A stretch of 29,490 nucleotides of DNA from Saccoglossus kowalevskii (lineage: Eukaryota > Hemichordata > Enteropneusta > Harrimaniidae), in NCBI RefSeq assembly GCF_000003605.2, contig NW_003109103.1, forward strand, positions 260,900-290,389. The letters run 5' to 3'. Of this stretch, positions 1-12,072 are shown in pieces. The position numbers and the translations under genes are program-made. The notes below the pieces were generated by a model. The model was not told the DNA's origin. It ran no database searches and saw nothing but the letters and a program-made list of their open reading frames with translations. The first letter of the stretch is position 1. Each line of letters begins with the position of its first letter.

Positions 1-1893
1 ATAATTTCCTGGAAACTGTGCAGAAAATCACAGACTTTCATTATTTTTTGTTCATAGTTTTTCTAAATTTCAGTTTTTATTGTTCATAATTATTTACAGC
101 AATAACACTTGTTTTCTGTTGTGAAAACATTTCCAGTTATTATGAATGTGTACACGACAGCTTTCCCCCACACAATAAGACATGTATGGATATGTGCGAG
201 TATGTTTGTTGGGTTAATATGCCACTTCTTTATATCCCACAATGTCAGGTAATTCTAACTAACTACTATTTCGCAAATTTGCGTAGCCTTGCTTCTACTC
301 CCATATTGTCCTTAATAGTGAAGGTTAATGCAGATATATTGTAAATTACACAGAGGTAACACTACAATACATTTCCCTTCACATTCCCTTGTACTAGTAT
401 TACATAACAGTCTTTGAGCTGAGGCAGTTATGGTTCTACAACCATCACCAGTTCTCTTGTATTATTTGAATTTCCGATGTCTTTGCTCTCTAGAATACAT
501 CCAACTCTCCTTAAAACACCGTGCACACTATTGGGTTTCGGGTTACAGACTTAATGTCTGCATCTGTTGATAGATTTTAGTATAGACACGTGTCTAAAGC
601 ATTTCTGAATCAGTAGACTGTGTCATCAGTCAAATCCGGCATGTTGTTCTTCTGTTAAGAGTAAACTTATGGTTTGTGTTCTAAATTATCAGCAGTGTAG
701 ATGTCATTTGACTAGCTATTTGTCTTCATTTATATGCCACGATACTCGTTGGTTTTATGCCGGTGGACAAAAGTTATTCTGATCAGTATTTTTAAAAATA
801 ATGAAAAAACAATATTTTTGATTCTTCATAACATGATTCAATTCGTTTTTTTTTTCAATGTGACAAAACTCAAAACCATTCTCTCTCAAATGTCATTTAT
901 CTTAAAGTTACTGTTGCCAAGGTTGGACACAAAAAGGTTGCATATAATTATCCAGTAATTATCACCAATTCGAGATTAAAGGAATCTTTGTGCGATCATT
1001 TCTCCCGTCTTCCTTCCCGCTTCCAACATCTCGACGAGATGCCGTTTAGATATTTAGGATGTTCGGGGTGAAATTGCGCTGATGTGTGGAACGTCGTTCG
1101 ATTCGTATACTGCCGTTGAATAGATTTGTCATAATCAGTAAAAACGATTTATACTGGGCGTCTAACTTCACATGGCTGCTTAATATGATGTTGTAATTAT
1201 AATTTAATTAACATGTACTACAAAAAAACATGTTATTCTCTCAACGCACCGAGAATTGAATAATCGAGCACGAATCAACATACAAAAAATGAACACCTTT
1301 CTGTCGAAAATGATATATATGTTTTATATTCTGACTGTTTTACGTCATTGCCGCAATTAATTTATTGTGTCTGTCCCCTCAGCGTATCGCTACAGCACCT
1401 GGACGCTACAACCACCCTTTGTTCTGTATTGAAAGCTGTGGACAATTTATAATTTAATCATGTAGGAATTCCGCATATATTGCATGGGTGTGCGCATTTA
1501 TCCTATCAATTATAAACTAACAGTATTGACTAGAGGCATCTAACCTACTAACTCCTGGGAGAGACATTATACAGTTATGGTTATTGTCTCTTGAGAGGGA
1601 GGGGAAAATATCCACACATGTTTGCCAATTCTATACAAATTGACAGTGTTACCTTATTTATCGCGTTGTGCAATGTTCTGCTCATTATCTGCGTTTTTTG
1701 TTCAGGGGGCACGATCGTACCGATTCTGGCTGAATCATTGACAATGACGGATGTGCTTGTAAACCGATACACATTCAGTTTACCAGTGTAAACTGGTTTA
1801 TGACCAATATACATAGCATACTAGTAAAATCTCTGCTATTCTTTGGGAAGGGTGTTCAGTCAACGTCAGTAATATACAACTAATTCTATGAAG
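1..1893. other. Intergenic DNA, no gene recognised
   Basis: AT-rich sequence with only short open frames (under about 80 codons) that resemble no family I know. A T-homopolymer run lies near 847. I see no tRNA-like, transposase-like or exon-like sequence here. Confidence 0.6.
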
Positions 1894-2071
1894 ATGTCGA
1901 GTCGTATGAGATGAACCTCTATCTGAACCCACCTGATTACTAAACGAGGCACGTATTTAACAAAGGCTAAACAACTGTTATTTACGCTATCGACAAAATG
2001 TGTTAAATGGTTAGAGGGATTAAAAAGGAAAGTTTCTTGCAACAATATTTAAATAATTGCTGAAAATCTGA
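1894..2071 (+). repeat. Dispersed repeat, copy 1
   Basis: About 178 bp that recur at 2309-2515 and 4100-4230. All three copies share a block reading AACCTCTATCTGAACCCACC (one or two changes in copy 2), then GATTACTAAACGAGG and GTATTTAAC. Copies 1 and 2 also share the distal part, with GTTTCTTGCAACAATAT and GCTGAAAATCTGA at the end. No coding capacity or terminal inverted repeats are visible, so this could be a short non-autonomous element or a fragment of a larger one. The orientation given is arbitrary. The family is not identified. Confidence 0.8.
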
Positions 2072-2301
2072 GTCATGTTGGAGTGATTAGAGGATATTGA
2101 CCTATGGTTTTGGGGAGGGAGGGGATTTAGGGATCGAGGTCGATGGCCACATTGGCTCATGTTGGAGGGGGTTGGAGGATGGGGTCGATGACCACATTGG
2201 AAGAATTAGGAGATGTGGTTGATGACCACATTGGAAGAATTAGGAAATGGGGTTGATGACCACATTAGCTCATGTTAGGGGGTTGAGGATGGGGTCGATG
2301 G
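2072..2301. repeat. G-rich tandem repeat array A
   Basis: Imperfect tandem copies of a roughly 40-bp unit built around GTCGATGACCACATTGG followed by a GGAGG/GGGGTTGAGG stretch. The first 90 bp (from CATGTTGGAGTGATTAGAGG) are nearly identical to the start of array B at 3228. The array fills exactly the gap between copies 1 and 2 of the dispersed repeat, so the two may have spread as one composite unit. Confidence 0.8.
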
Positions 2302-2308
2302 TAGAAGA

Positions 2309-2515
2309 AGAACCTCCATCTGAACCCACCCGATTACTAAACGAGGTACGTATTTAACTAAGGCTAAACAACTCTTACCCGATCGACATAACGGCAACCC
2401 ACTTTGAACAAACGAAAGGTGGGCAAATTGGCTTTACAAATTGTGTTAGATGGTTTAAGGGATTAAAAGGGAAGTTTCTTGCAACAATATATAAATATAA
2501 TTGCTGAAAATCTGA
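2309..2515 (+). repeat. Dispersed repeat, copy 2
   Basis: The longest copy of the family seen at 1894 and 4100, in the same orientation. It holds about 35 bp in the middle (around 2380-2440) that copy 1 lacks, and a similar stretch is recognisable in copy 3. It ends with the same GCTGAAAATCTGA as copy 1. No open frame is present. Confidence 0.8.
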
Positions 2516-3227
2516 TGCACTTTCATTGTCATGAGAATGAGTGATTACCGTCGAATTAGTAGATCTACAATAATTACTAGTATACTGTAGCTGAACACGT
2601 CAACCCACACACAGGGTTGTTGTTTTCATCTTGACACAACGAGAATATGAGGTATGTAAAAACAAGATCATGGTGAATGAGGCTGGCAATTTGGTGAGTG
2701 TTGTGACGTCAAACAGGTGAAAATATGACTATCGTACTTGAGTTTGTTTTTAAAAAGAAATCGAAAATACAATTTTATTTTAAATTAAAAATGAACATAA
2801 CATTTATGATAATTAATGGCCACACGAACTTCTCCCCACCTCTAAATTCGTTTGATCTGCTGTGCTCCCCACATCTTGCGGGAGACCTGGTCTCCCACAT
2901 GTTTTTGGCAAGTTTCTTCTTCCTGTCCGCAAAATATTTCTTTGTTTTTTTACTTTTTTCTTTTGCACAATTTTGATTAACTACAATGGTCACTGAAAAC
3001 GTATGTTCTAACAAATCTAGGACGATCCTCCAACCATAAGTTTTACAAGGCCCCTAGCCTCAAACAAATCCCAAAACTCCCCCTAACCTCAAGAAATTGC
3101 ACAAAATATACACTGTCCTTAAAAATTTCAAAATTCCTTCCTGTCCCAAGAAATAAAAAACAATTCTCCCCTGCCCTCACAAAATCGACATGGAACGACT
3201 CAATAAATAGATACATTGACTGTATCT
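2516..3227. other. Intergenic DNA between repeats
   Basis: No gene is recognised. A short near-perfect palindrome lies at 2880-2896 (GGGAGACC, one base, GGTCTCCC). Stretches of T and C runs give small open frames on both strands that look like low-complexity noise. Confidence 0.5.
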
Positions 3228-3476
3228 GGGCCATGTTGGAGTGATTAGAGGATATTGACCAATGGTTTTTGGGAGGGAGCGGATTTAGGGAATGAGGCTG
3301 ATGACCACATTGGCTCATGTTGAAGGTGGGGGGGGGGGTCGATGACCACATTGAAGGAGTTAGAAGATGGGGTCGCTGACCACATTGGCTCATGTTGAGG
3401 GGGGGTCGGAGGATGTGGTCGATGACCACATTGGCTCTATTAGTGGGTGGAGGATGGGATCGATGGTCACAATGGA
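3228..3476. repeat. G-rich tandem repeat array B
   Basis: Second array of the same unit as array A (GATGACCACATTGG plus a G-rich spacer), including an uninterrupted run of about eleven G near 3328. Its first 90 bp match those of array A closely. It is not bordered by the dispersed repeat, unlike array A. A 128-codon minus-strand open frame crosses it but is an effect of the repeat. Confidence 0.8.
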
Positions 3477-4099
3477 TCGGTTATTTACAGTATACACTGC
3501 ATAATTCGTATTCACTCCAGTTTCCATGCAATAAATATAAATAATGTTTTCATACAATTGTTTATTTTGTGAGGAGTACTTTGAAACATCATAAGTAGTC
3601 CGTGTTCATAGTAATTTAGTGTTGAAGTGTAGTTATTTGCACTATGATATGCGTTTCACATGAAAACAATTAATATTACAGTGAAGAGCACCAAATTATG
3701 ACCAATCTTTGCTGAAAGCCAAATTTGATTAGTGCGGCTAGTGTTGATGTTTTACCCAGCTAGGAGAAGATTTTCAAAGCATTGTTTGAATCATAAATTA
3801 TTGCGCAAAAAGACACGTGACGTGATATACACTAGTGATATAAATTGTGCATAATCTAATGATGCTATAATAAAACAAATCACATTGCTGAGACCCATGG
3901 TACAAAACTTAATACATGTAATGTGTTTGTGTGTGTCACAGCCCTAATTCTGAAATTAATTAGAATCTTGTACATCCATGACCAGATATACGTCATCATA
4001 GGCAAAATATAAATGGATTATAGAAGTTAAATCACATGTCACAGGAAATTGAGAATAATAGGTCTTATTAAAATTGAAGTGAAATTTGCACTTTCCACT
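3477..4099. other. Intergenic DNA, nothing recognised
   Basis: AT-rich sequence without open frames of note and without clear repeats or RNA-gene signatures. Confidence 0.5.
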
Positions 4100-4230
4100 A
4101 TGATCGAATCGTATGATATGAACCTCTATCTGAACCCACCTGATTACTAAACGAGGCGCGTATTTAACAAAGGCTAAACAACTGTTATTCTATTGACAAA
4201 ACGTCAGCGTACTTTGAGCAGTAGGAAGTA
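4100..4230 (+). repeat. Dispersed repeat, copy 3
   Basis: Third copy of the repeat, same orientation. The first 90 bp are nearly identical to copy 1 (TCGTATGANATGAACC through GGCTAAACAACTGTTA). After that it diverges but keeps traces of copy 2 (ACTTTGA and GTAGGTTAATTTG against GTGGGCAAATTGG). The right boundary is approximate. Confidence 0.7.
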
Positions 4231-5215
4231 GGTTAATTTGAGCACTTCCGGTTCAGTGGTTTTTGCTAAAGGCTTGACAAAAAAAAAACGGCGGAAGAAG
4301 AGGAAAAATTCCCTTATTGGCAATAACTGTATATGTTATTATAACATCATAGTCCCGAGCAATCGATGCATGCGCTATGCCATACTCCGACGTCAGTATT
4401 TGTTAAGATTCTAGAACGAGCCTGAGTAGAACAAGTATCTAGACTAAGAGGGTATGAACTCCACGCTCTCAACTAATCTAATATAACGATACCCAGCATG
4501 CATCACTGTGATTCTTAGCGGTCTTTCAGTGCGTTATTATATCGTGATTGTTCTGCTCGCACAGCTTGGTTGCATAGCAGTGTTACAGTAGTAGTCAATA
4601 CACATACACAACGTGGATGTTTTTTGAGCTCAGCCTATACCCATGTGAAAATAACCACATACAACTTCAAGAATAGGCTGAAATCAGAGCCTCGGTTTGG
4701 AATTCATATCAAATTCCTCTAATAAACTCTTTCTGTTCCATATATATGTGTAACTTTAAACTATATCTCTGTCGTCTGTAGTTAAATAATGAAATATAGA
4801 GAAAAATGAAAAAAGGGATAGAACCTATACCAACATAAGATTTCAATAGGATAGTTTATGATACATGAGTTGCATGTATTAACCAATTTCTATTCCGTTC
4901 AATGCATTAAGGATAACTTATTATCTTCAGTAATATACTTGAGGAGTACCTTATTACTCGGCTCTTAGGCTAGGAGATTTTTTTTTCGATTCTGGATTTC
5001 CATTGAAAACTGACATTTTATAGAAGGGGTGTTTGCATTTATTTTGAAAGATCACTATGGGTATATTTTCACGGTGCCCGGGTCTGCACAATAATATTTT
5101 GTGCATGGGATGTTAACTTTCATAAATAAATAAATGTGATGTGGCTTTTTTGCAATGCGTTACGGGATAGGTGGGGGTTTACAATAAATATTTGTGACAT
5201 GCATAATGGTTTGGC
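4231..5215. other. Intergenic DNA, nothing recognised
   Basis: No gene-like sequence. Open frames are short, and base composition is AT-rich with scattered CpG-containing patches near 4330-4400. Confidence 0.5.
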
Positions 5216-6240
5216 ATTTATCTTGGTCATGTGACCTAATTAATTATGCATATATCTGATTACCAAAGATATCTGTTGCAGATATTGCATTTACAACAAA
5301 CTGTATATTGTTTATACAGAAAAGCAGATTTGAATAAACTACTAAATACTATGTGCATATCTAATTACCAGAGATATATTGCGAATACCCATTTGCTAGA
5401 GAATATTTCCCTCATTAGATTTCCCATTAGATTTAGGTATACTTTAAATGTTCATGTGACCTAATTAATTATGCACATACTATTTCCCAGAGATCTATTG
5501 ATATGCATTTACTAACTGGACAATGTACGCATAAATAAAGATAATAATTATGCACATAGATTGAACAAATCCGAATAGACCAGCTACTACAAACATAATT
5601 GGTCACATGACCTAATTAATTATGCACATTCCCAGAGATCTATTGATATGCATTTACTAACTGGAAAATGTACGCATAAATAAAGATAATAATTATGCAC
5701 ATAAATTGAACAAATCCGAATAGACCAGCTACTACAAACATAATTGGTCACATGACTTAATTAATTAATTATGCACATTTCCAGAGATCTATTGATATGC
5801 ATTTACTAACTGGACAATGTACGCATAAATAAAGATAATAATTATGCACATATATTGAACAAATTCGAATAGACCAGCTACTACAAACATAATTGGTCAC
5901 ATGACCTAATTAATTATGCACATTCCCAGAGATCTATTGATATGCATTTACTAACTGGACAATGTACGCATCAATAAAGATAATATTTATGCACATAAAT
6001 TGAACAAATCCGAATAGACCAGCTACTACAAACATAATTGGTCACATGACTTAATTAATTATGTACATTTCCAGAGATCTATTGATATGCATTTACTAAC
6101 TGGACAATGTACGCATAAATAAAGATAATAATTATGCACATATATTGAACAAACCCGAATAGACCAGCTACTACCAACATAATTATTCACATGACCTAAT
6201 TAATTATGTACATCTAATTCCGAGAGATCTATTTCAGATA
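5216..6240. repeat. ~145-bp AT-rich satellite array
   Basis: Tandem array with near-identical units, located by the shared word AGATCTATTG or its truncated form at 5491, 5636, 5785, 5930, 6075 and 6225, giving periods of 145, 149, 145, 145 and 150 bp. Two more diverged units precede (near 5236 and 5350). Each good unit carries GGTCACATGAC (an E-box-like core), then CTAATTAATTATG (homeodomain-like TAATTA), and a conserved GAATAGACCAGCTACTAC block. The core region is 5450-6235. Length differences come from small indels, for example an extra TTAA in the third unit. No open frame runs through it. Confidence 0.9.
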
Positions 6241-8399
6241 CACATGTAATAGTAATCGGATTTTGTCTCGTGGATAAAGCTATTCCATATTAAGTTACTG
6301 TTAAAAACGTTCGTTGACCAATCACGTGCAAAGTGCATTTGTTCAATTGTTTCTTTAGATAAGGCAAATCAAGTTGATTGGCAAAGAAACTCAAGCTGAC
6401 GATGCAGCTGTGAATCATCGTGCATTGGAAATTTCCATCACCATTAATTGATGCGGGTTTTCATTGTTAACTAACAAGTATATTAAATAGTACATTTTGT
6501 TGCATTAAAATGATAGTGATTAAATCTCATTAGGGGCTGACCATTATAAAATGGGGCAAAATCCATCCAGATTTTCTAGATGTCGTTAAGACATTCAATT
6601 ACATGGCATGGAAAAAGGAGTCAACTGCGATTTATTAGTGAATTCTTTAAAACTTGGTATGCCATAAGATTTGATTCATTTTCTTGTCAATATTTCTTAT
6701 GGAATGTATTTTATCTCAGGGCGATAATATAATCAATTAACTTGAATTGCAGTATTTTCATGAAATACTAATTTAATTTGAATATACTCTGACTACACCC
6801 ATTTATACAGGTAATAACAAACTGATATTTTCTGCATTCTACCAACGAATCACATGTTTACAGGCAAGATCGTTTTACAGTGAATTGTATCCTTATGCAT
6901 TATCGAGTTTCATTGTCAAAACCATATTATTACTTTTTCAGATAAAAACAAAGTAATTGCATACATTCTGCAAGATGGTCACGGAGTATACACGGCTACC
7001 CTGTAAACAATGTTCAGCCGAGTCGCTTATGGTATACTACCATAGTCAGTTTTCTTTTCATAGTTGGTTTTGACTTCCGTTGCAGTGAGACCTACAGCTG
7101 CGTTGTCGCTTGTATTGATATACCGTTGATGGCGCTTTCGTATATTTCTTGAATCACACACTGATAATTAATAATAACAGCGACCGTATATACTTATGAT
7201 GTAATTTGAATAATATTAACTTAAAAGCAATTTTAAGCTGTTCCACTGATATTTCAAGCACCTCTAGATATATTTCAACGAAATTGTTGGTTCATAGATC
7301 AATTTATCAATTTGCATAATAATTAATTGTAGTCAGATTTATCTTGGTATGTTTGTTTTTTAGTTCAAATCTCTATATTATTTTATCTAATTTTCTTATT
7401 ACTTAGCCAATTAGTGTCTAACTTACCTACTTTGTTTCACCCGTTGGAAAGTGCATGACTCATCTTATTTTTTGTATAAAATGTGTTCATGCCAACTTGA
7501 ATATTTAGCGTATACCTGTTATCATATCTGTAGAAAACTTTGAATATTTTACTTTTTTCACTTCCTCTGTTCAATGACAAATCTCCGAAAGTTTTCCTTT
7601 GCCTCACGTATTATTTTTTTAATAGAATTTCAAAACAGTGTCCCGCCATGGATATTTTTAGTCATATTAAATCCGCCCTTAAGTCGTGTTTTTTTTATAA
7701 ACTTTGGAAGATTAATTTTATATTGTAATATATTTTAAATGTATTTTTGTATTTCATTGTATCTTGCACGTGAACGTTTGTTAATATTGTTGTTGTCACA
7801 GAGCCTGTAATTGAGAGTTTAATCTTGTTGGTTTTCCGATGAATAACAATAAAATGTTTGGATTTGAAGAACAACTTATGACAAGAACCAGAGCTGTGCT
7901 TATAAAATCGTCATAGCAATTAGCCAATTCATTGTACACTCAAAGGTAAACTATATCTGCACAATGATTTTCTAATTTGCATAATTATGGGCCATTTCAG
8001 TTTGTGAGAGTTTTATCTCAGGAACCACGGTATTTGTTTATAATTTCAATTAAGTTAGTTACCCAATTAACTGATCATACTGCATACGGTTTTGAGAACA
8101 ATAAATTCCCTGATCCATAAATTAATGCTATAAAACGTCACCTCCAATATCCTCGGCGATTGAAAGTCCTTGCTTTGATTTTAAATTTGCTGCTATTAGT
8201 GGACTAGGTCGAATGAGGGAACAAAAATCAACAACCAACAAAATCTGCAATAATTCACTCTGTTATATTCGTGATCATCATGAATCATATTCATATCATC
8301 TTATCGTACAGATTCGGATCCGATATTGAAATCCCTCTCTCCGCGGACATCGAAATACAATTCATACACTAGGTAGAAGAGCCTGAATTGATTGGCTGG
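6241..8399. other. Intergenic DNA, nothing recognised
   Basis: No gene is recognised over about 2.2 kb. A small hairpin lies at 7028-7044 (TATGGTA, three bases, TACCATA). Open frames are all below about 65 codons. Confidence 0.5.
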
Positions 8400-8630
8400 A
8401 AATTATCAGTTCCAACTGTGGTGGCGCCATTCCTCGCGCTGAGAGCGCAACATTAGTATGGAGCTTGTTCCCCTTCAAAGTTTTGAAATCTAGACCTTCT
8501 GAAATGCTATTTCCTGCATTTTGAGGGGCAAATTTTGCTGACACGAAAGGTTTTAGCTTGATTTTCGAAAAATTTTTTGCGAGGGGGCGTTCCCCTCTCC
8601 CCTCTCCCCCGTTTCGCCGCCTCTGCTAGT
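8400..8630. repeat. Possible dispersed element with hairpin tail
   Basis: A patch more GC-rich than its surroundings. It ends in a hairpin, GAGGGG at 8581-8586 against CCCCTC at 8592-8597, followed by a C/T-rich run. The layout resembles the ends of interspersed repeats common in marine invertebrate genomes, but only one copy is in this window, so this is a guess from composition. Confidence 0.25.
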
Positions 8631-9081
8631 TTCCTATAAGACAGTTGAATATATTAATTGATAGTCGATATTATCAGGCAGTCTTCTTTCCATACAGTCC
8701 TCGTGATACCGAAGAAGTACATGAGTGATCAGAAAAAATACGCACTAATGTATTAACGAATGGTGAATAACATTTATAATATGTATAGCATTGGCAAAAC
8801 TGATTGTCATTAACGATTGCGACATACAATAGGCTGGAAATACTGTGGTAACGGTCACGAGGTATCCATACATGATTGCGCAAACTCGGCATCTGGTCGT
8901 AATAAAATCACTCTCCATAATAACGATCACATCGTAGAGAACTTGTTTTACTGTCGTGTTACTTTATTTCAAATAATAAGCCGCAAAATGGTCGTAAAAA
9001 ACGTGATTTTATTTATGATAAAAACGGTGTTGAAATTGACGAGATGCGGAGATGATGAAATCAGATCTATTTCGGGCAAGG

Positions 9082-9101
9082 CACGGTTACTAGTAACCGT
9101 G
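9082..9101. repeat. Perfect 20-bp palindrome
   Basis: CACGGTTACT followed directly by its exact reverse complement AGTAACCGTG, with no spacer. The eight bases GGGCAAGG occur just before it (9074-9081) and again at its right end (9101-9108). It could be a dimeric transcription-factor site or a relic of a small insertion. Nothing around it identifies which. Confidence 0.85.
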
Positions 9102-9554
9102 GGCAAGGTCGCAAACGAAATTAGAGCATGTGTGAGGGCATGTAAAATCACTCATTGCAGCGGCATTTTTGAATTTATTTACTCCATAGCATTTTATTTC
9201 AAACTTCTGAGTATATATAACAGGGCGCTAGAACTGGGATGTATACTTAGAGGTTCGGACAATGTATGTTCTAATTTAAACGAACTGTGTTATGTAATCA
9301 TGTCACCGTGATGTCGAGACATCCAGTCATTAAAGTGATACAAGGCTTAACATTTGGAAATCTCGCATCTTGTTGATATTCATGCTACGTTCGACATACT
9401 TCTTTTTCACAACCACTTGCACAATTAACCGACAGAACCAGAGCGTTGATTTGGATGATACTTTGTTTTAATCGATTAATTATTAAAATACGTGTCAACA
9501 CTACTTCGGGTACACCTCTAGAATATATAGCTTGGTTGGATGATTCACTGCGCC

Positions 9555-9576
9555 GTAAACAAAGCTGTTTGTTTAC
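9555..9576. promoter_or_regulatory. Inverted pair of forkhead-type sites
   Basis: GTAAACAAA at 9555-9563, a four-base spacer GCTG, then TTTGTTTAC at 9568-9576. The arms are perfect inverted copies and each contains GTAAACA, the consensus core of forkhead (FOX) factors. Convergent or divergent pairs of such sites can bind FOX dimers. No gene starts nearby, so any enhancer role is inference. Confidence 0.4.
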
Positions 9577-9780
9577 TGGTCTAACACAAGACATCGGCGG
9601 CAACACACGTGTGGCCACATAGGGTTTATAAGACCCACTTGCACTCTTTAACAAAACAAGCAAATAACTACTTCATGCACCCATGAGCAGCAAATTCATA
9701 GAGAATTCAGCAATACACAATATAGCCACTCTTTGGCTGAATAGCTGTTTTCTCTCTTACTTCCGATGAGTGATAGCCCC

Positions 9781-10176
9781 TCATTGATACGCTGACAAAC
9801 TCTTTGGCTTGCTGACGTCATTCGAATCCTGCCGAATAGCCCCAAAAAATTCCACAACCCGTGCCCAGCTGCTAGGTCGAATCAATTGCAATTGAAATTT
9901 TAACCCACTGACATTTTGCTCACCTTCCCGTAGCGATCGCCGAAAGAAATACGGATTCTCATCACCTGATATATTCTGAAATAATCTCGGTGCATGTATT
10001 GTGTAAAAGAGGTGGGATGTGAGAGAACTCAATAATACACTAAACGTGTCATGGTCCGCAGTCTTGTTTAAAAGCCGTAGTAAAATGTCAACATGTTCAT
10101 TACCATTAATCACATTTCCAATTGACCAGAGTGGTCTGTCAGACTCCAGACTCGTAATAACTACCCATTGCAACAT
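9781..10176 (-). CDS. Doubtful open frame, possible exon remnant
   Basis: A 131-codon open frame from an ATG at 10176; the frame stays open upstream to about 10220. Part of it, ENPYFFRR followed some 25 residues later by SWARVVEFF, is reminiscent of the ligand-binding fold of ionotropic glutamate or family-C receptors (FFR then a W-x-x-V strand). There is no signal peptide, no membrane segment and no convincing acceptor upstream. A frame of this length is expected by chance about once in a few windows of this size. It could be a decayed exon or nothing. Confidence 0.15.
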   Translation of the reverse strand: MLQWVVITSLESDRPLWSIGNVINGNEHVDILLRLLNKTADHDTFSVLLSSLTSHLFYTIHAPRLFQNISGDENPYFFRRSLREGEQNVSGLKFQLQLIRPSSWARVVEFFGAIRQDSNDVSKPKSLSAYQ

Positions 10177-10182
10177 CCGCAC

Positions 10183-12050
10183 GCGGCCTGTATAGGCTGC
10201 TGCATGTCCGCAATATATTCTTCAGTAACCTTGAGCGCTGACACGTGGTAGTCAATATTGTGTAGTCACTGTCATGCCAACACAATCACCTTGAACTGTA
10301 ATGATGAGGGTACACAAAGTAACAGTCATGGGTCGTGATATGTAATATAAATTTTAAATTTGTATTTGTTACCCAACTATCAAGTCGCCAGCACCAAAGT
10401 ACACAACTTTAAGTAAATAATCGACACATACACTTCCCATGTTTAAATGAGTAATATAATAACTTTGCTGTTACTACTCATCCGGTCTGTAAAATGCCTT
10501 CTAGTTTGGAGAATTCAGACGGTAAAATGTATGTACGTATTCTTCTCTCAAATCGTGATATAAAAAAAAACATTCAAGACAAAAAAAAGATACATGCGAT
10601 ATCTTCGCGACCTGCTTTCTCATTCAGAGACTATTCTTGTATAAACAAGACGTACTTTCAACAAGTGCCGTATTGTAGAGGACTGACTTAGGTACACTTT
10701 CACTCATATTGTTCCATCGTCGCCAGTCTGTACGTCAGAACGGGAGGTGGATAAATAATATATTTTGAGAATGTTTCAATCGATATATGGTCGTTTTTTG
10801 TGTCCAAATTGATCTATCCCCAGTTTGTTTTCGTTATGAGACTCTTGTGTCGACTCGAAGCATCGCATAGCTTCGGTACCAGTAGAGTCTCAGTATATTC
10901 GGTATGTAATGTAGCACTGATCGGCTTTCCTGACCGGAAGCAATTAGTCATTCAAACATTTGTTGATGAACGGAAATCAGAAAATAAATATTTGATAACT
11001 TTCTTCTTTTTTTTCGTCGGTATTATGTTTATATCACGAGTACATGAGACTATCCGCGTGGTTAGATATAAAAGAGAAGACTGGAGAAGACAAGCATCCC
11101 TTCAGCGAAAATAGCGAAAATAAATTCCAGGCGGAAATAAAGTATTCTACAGTACGTACTTTTAGATGTACGGGGAACAATATATTTGTAAACACCCAGT
11201 AAATGAAATAGGTGACCCTTGGAGGCACTATAGTACATACGAACACCGCAATGGTCAAGCCGATTTAATCAATTGTCTTGATAGGGGTGACCTAAAGTTA
11301 CATGTTTACCACTAAACCATTTTCCTATTCGTAAGTGATATCGCAATTCATCAGTGAATATATATGTTCACACTTGTTAAAACATCATTGCTGCGAACCT
11401 TGATAAATGCTTTGATATTAAACTAGTGTTCTCCCACGTTTGCCATTACCTACATATGCACAATCTCAACGCGGTATGTTCCTCTATCCATTATTGAAAA
11501 ATATGATAACAAATATTCACACAATTTGCTCTCCAGGCTCAAACAACACCCATGTGTATAGCGAGTACCTACAACTGGGTCACTGCGTCTCTACCAAGAA
11601 TACAACGTGTACTCCACCTCACAAAAGAGGCAGTGGACTAGGACTGGTGCGCAATATTGGTCATTGATAAACAAAAGCCGTATTCAGTCCATAAAGTTTT
11701 TATCATATACCTTATAGGGTTCATTAAAATGCAATTGATTCAAGCTACTGGTGTTAAATCTTATTTTTGTCGCTTATTATAACATTCACAGTGCAGATTG
11801 AAACTTTTGTGTTTGACACCAGAAAATCAACAATACGTGGGAGCGGTCGTTGCCGTGGCAACTCCTTTGAGCAAGAACGTGTAATCTCTTGAATGACGAT
11901 AGATTTGAACTCCAAATATCTTTCTGTATCCGACAGTTACATGTATTCGTAGCTAATGTGATCGATGTTTTATAAAAAAAACAAGCCATGCATCATAACA
12001 GCCAAGTTCTGTACAAGATCAAAACTGCTACCGTGACGGATTTCAGCTCC
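10183..12050. other. Intergenic DNA, nothing recognised
   Basis: Short open frames only (up to 104 codons, some starting at non-ATG codons), none resembling a known family. No clear repeats. Confidence 0.5.
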
Positions 12051-12072
12051 CCGATACAACGCAATGTATCGG
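12051..12072. repeat. Small perfect hairpin
   Basis: CCGATACA at 12051-12058, a six-base loop, and TGTATCGG at 12065-12072. It is isolated, with no U-run or gene end next to it, so no function is assigned. Confidence 0.5.

Noticed and set aside
3043-3429. 128-codon minus-strand open frame with repeated NMSQCG and HQPH words
   Set aside because: It is the translation of the G-rich tandem repeat array B; the repeated words mirror the DNA unit.
8817-9311. 164-codon plus-strand open frame
   Set aside because: It begins at a TTG, matches no family, has no splice or promoter support, and a frame this long can occur by chance in a window this size.
9385-9663. 92-codon minus-strand open frame
   Set aside because: No recognisable motif, no splice support, and it covers the forkhead-type inverted repeat.
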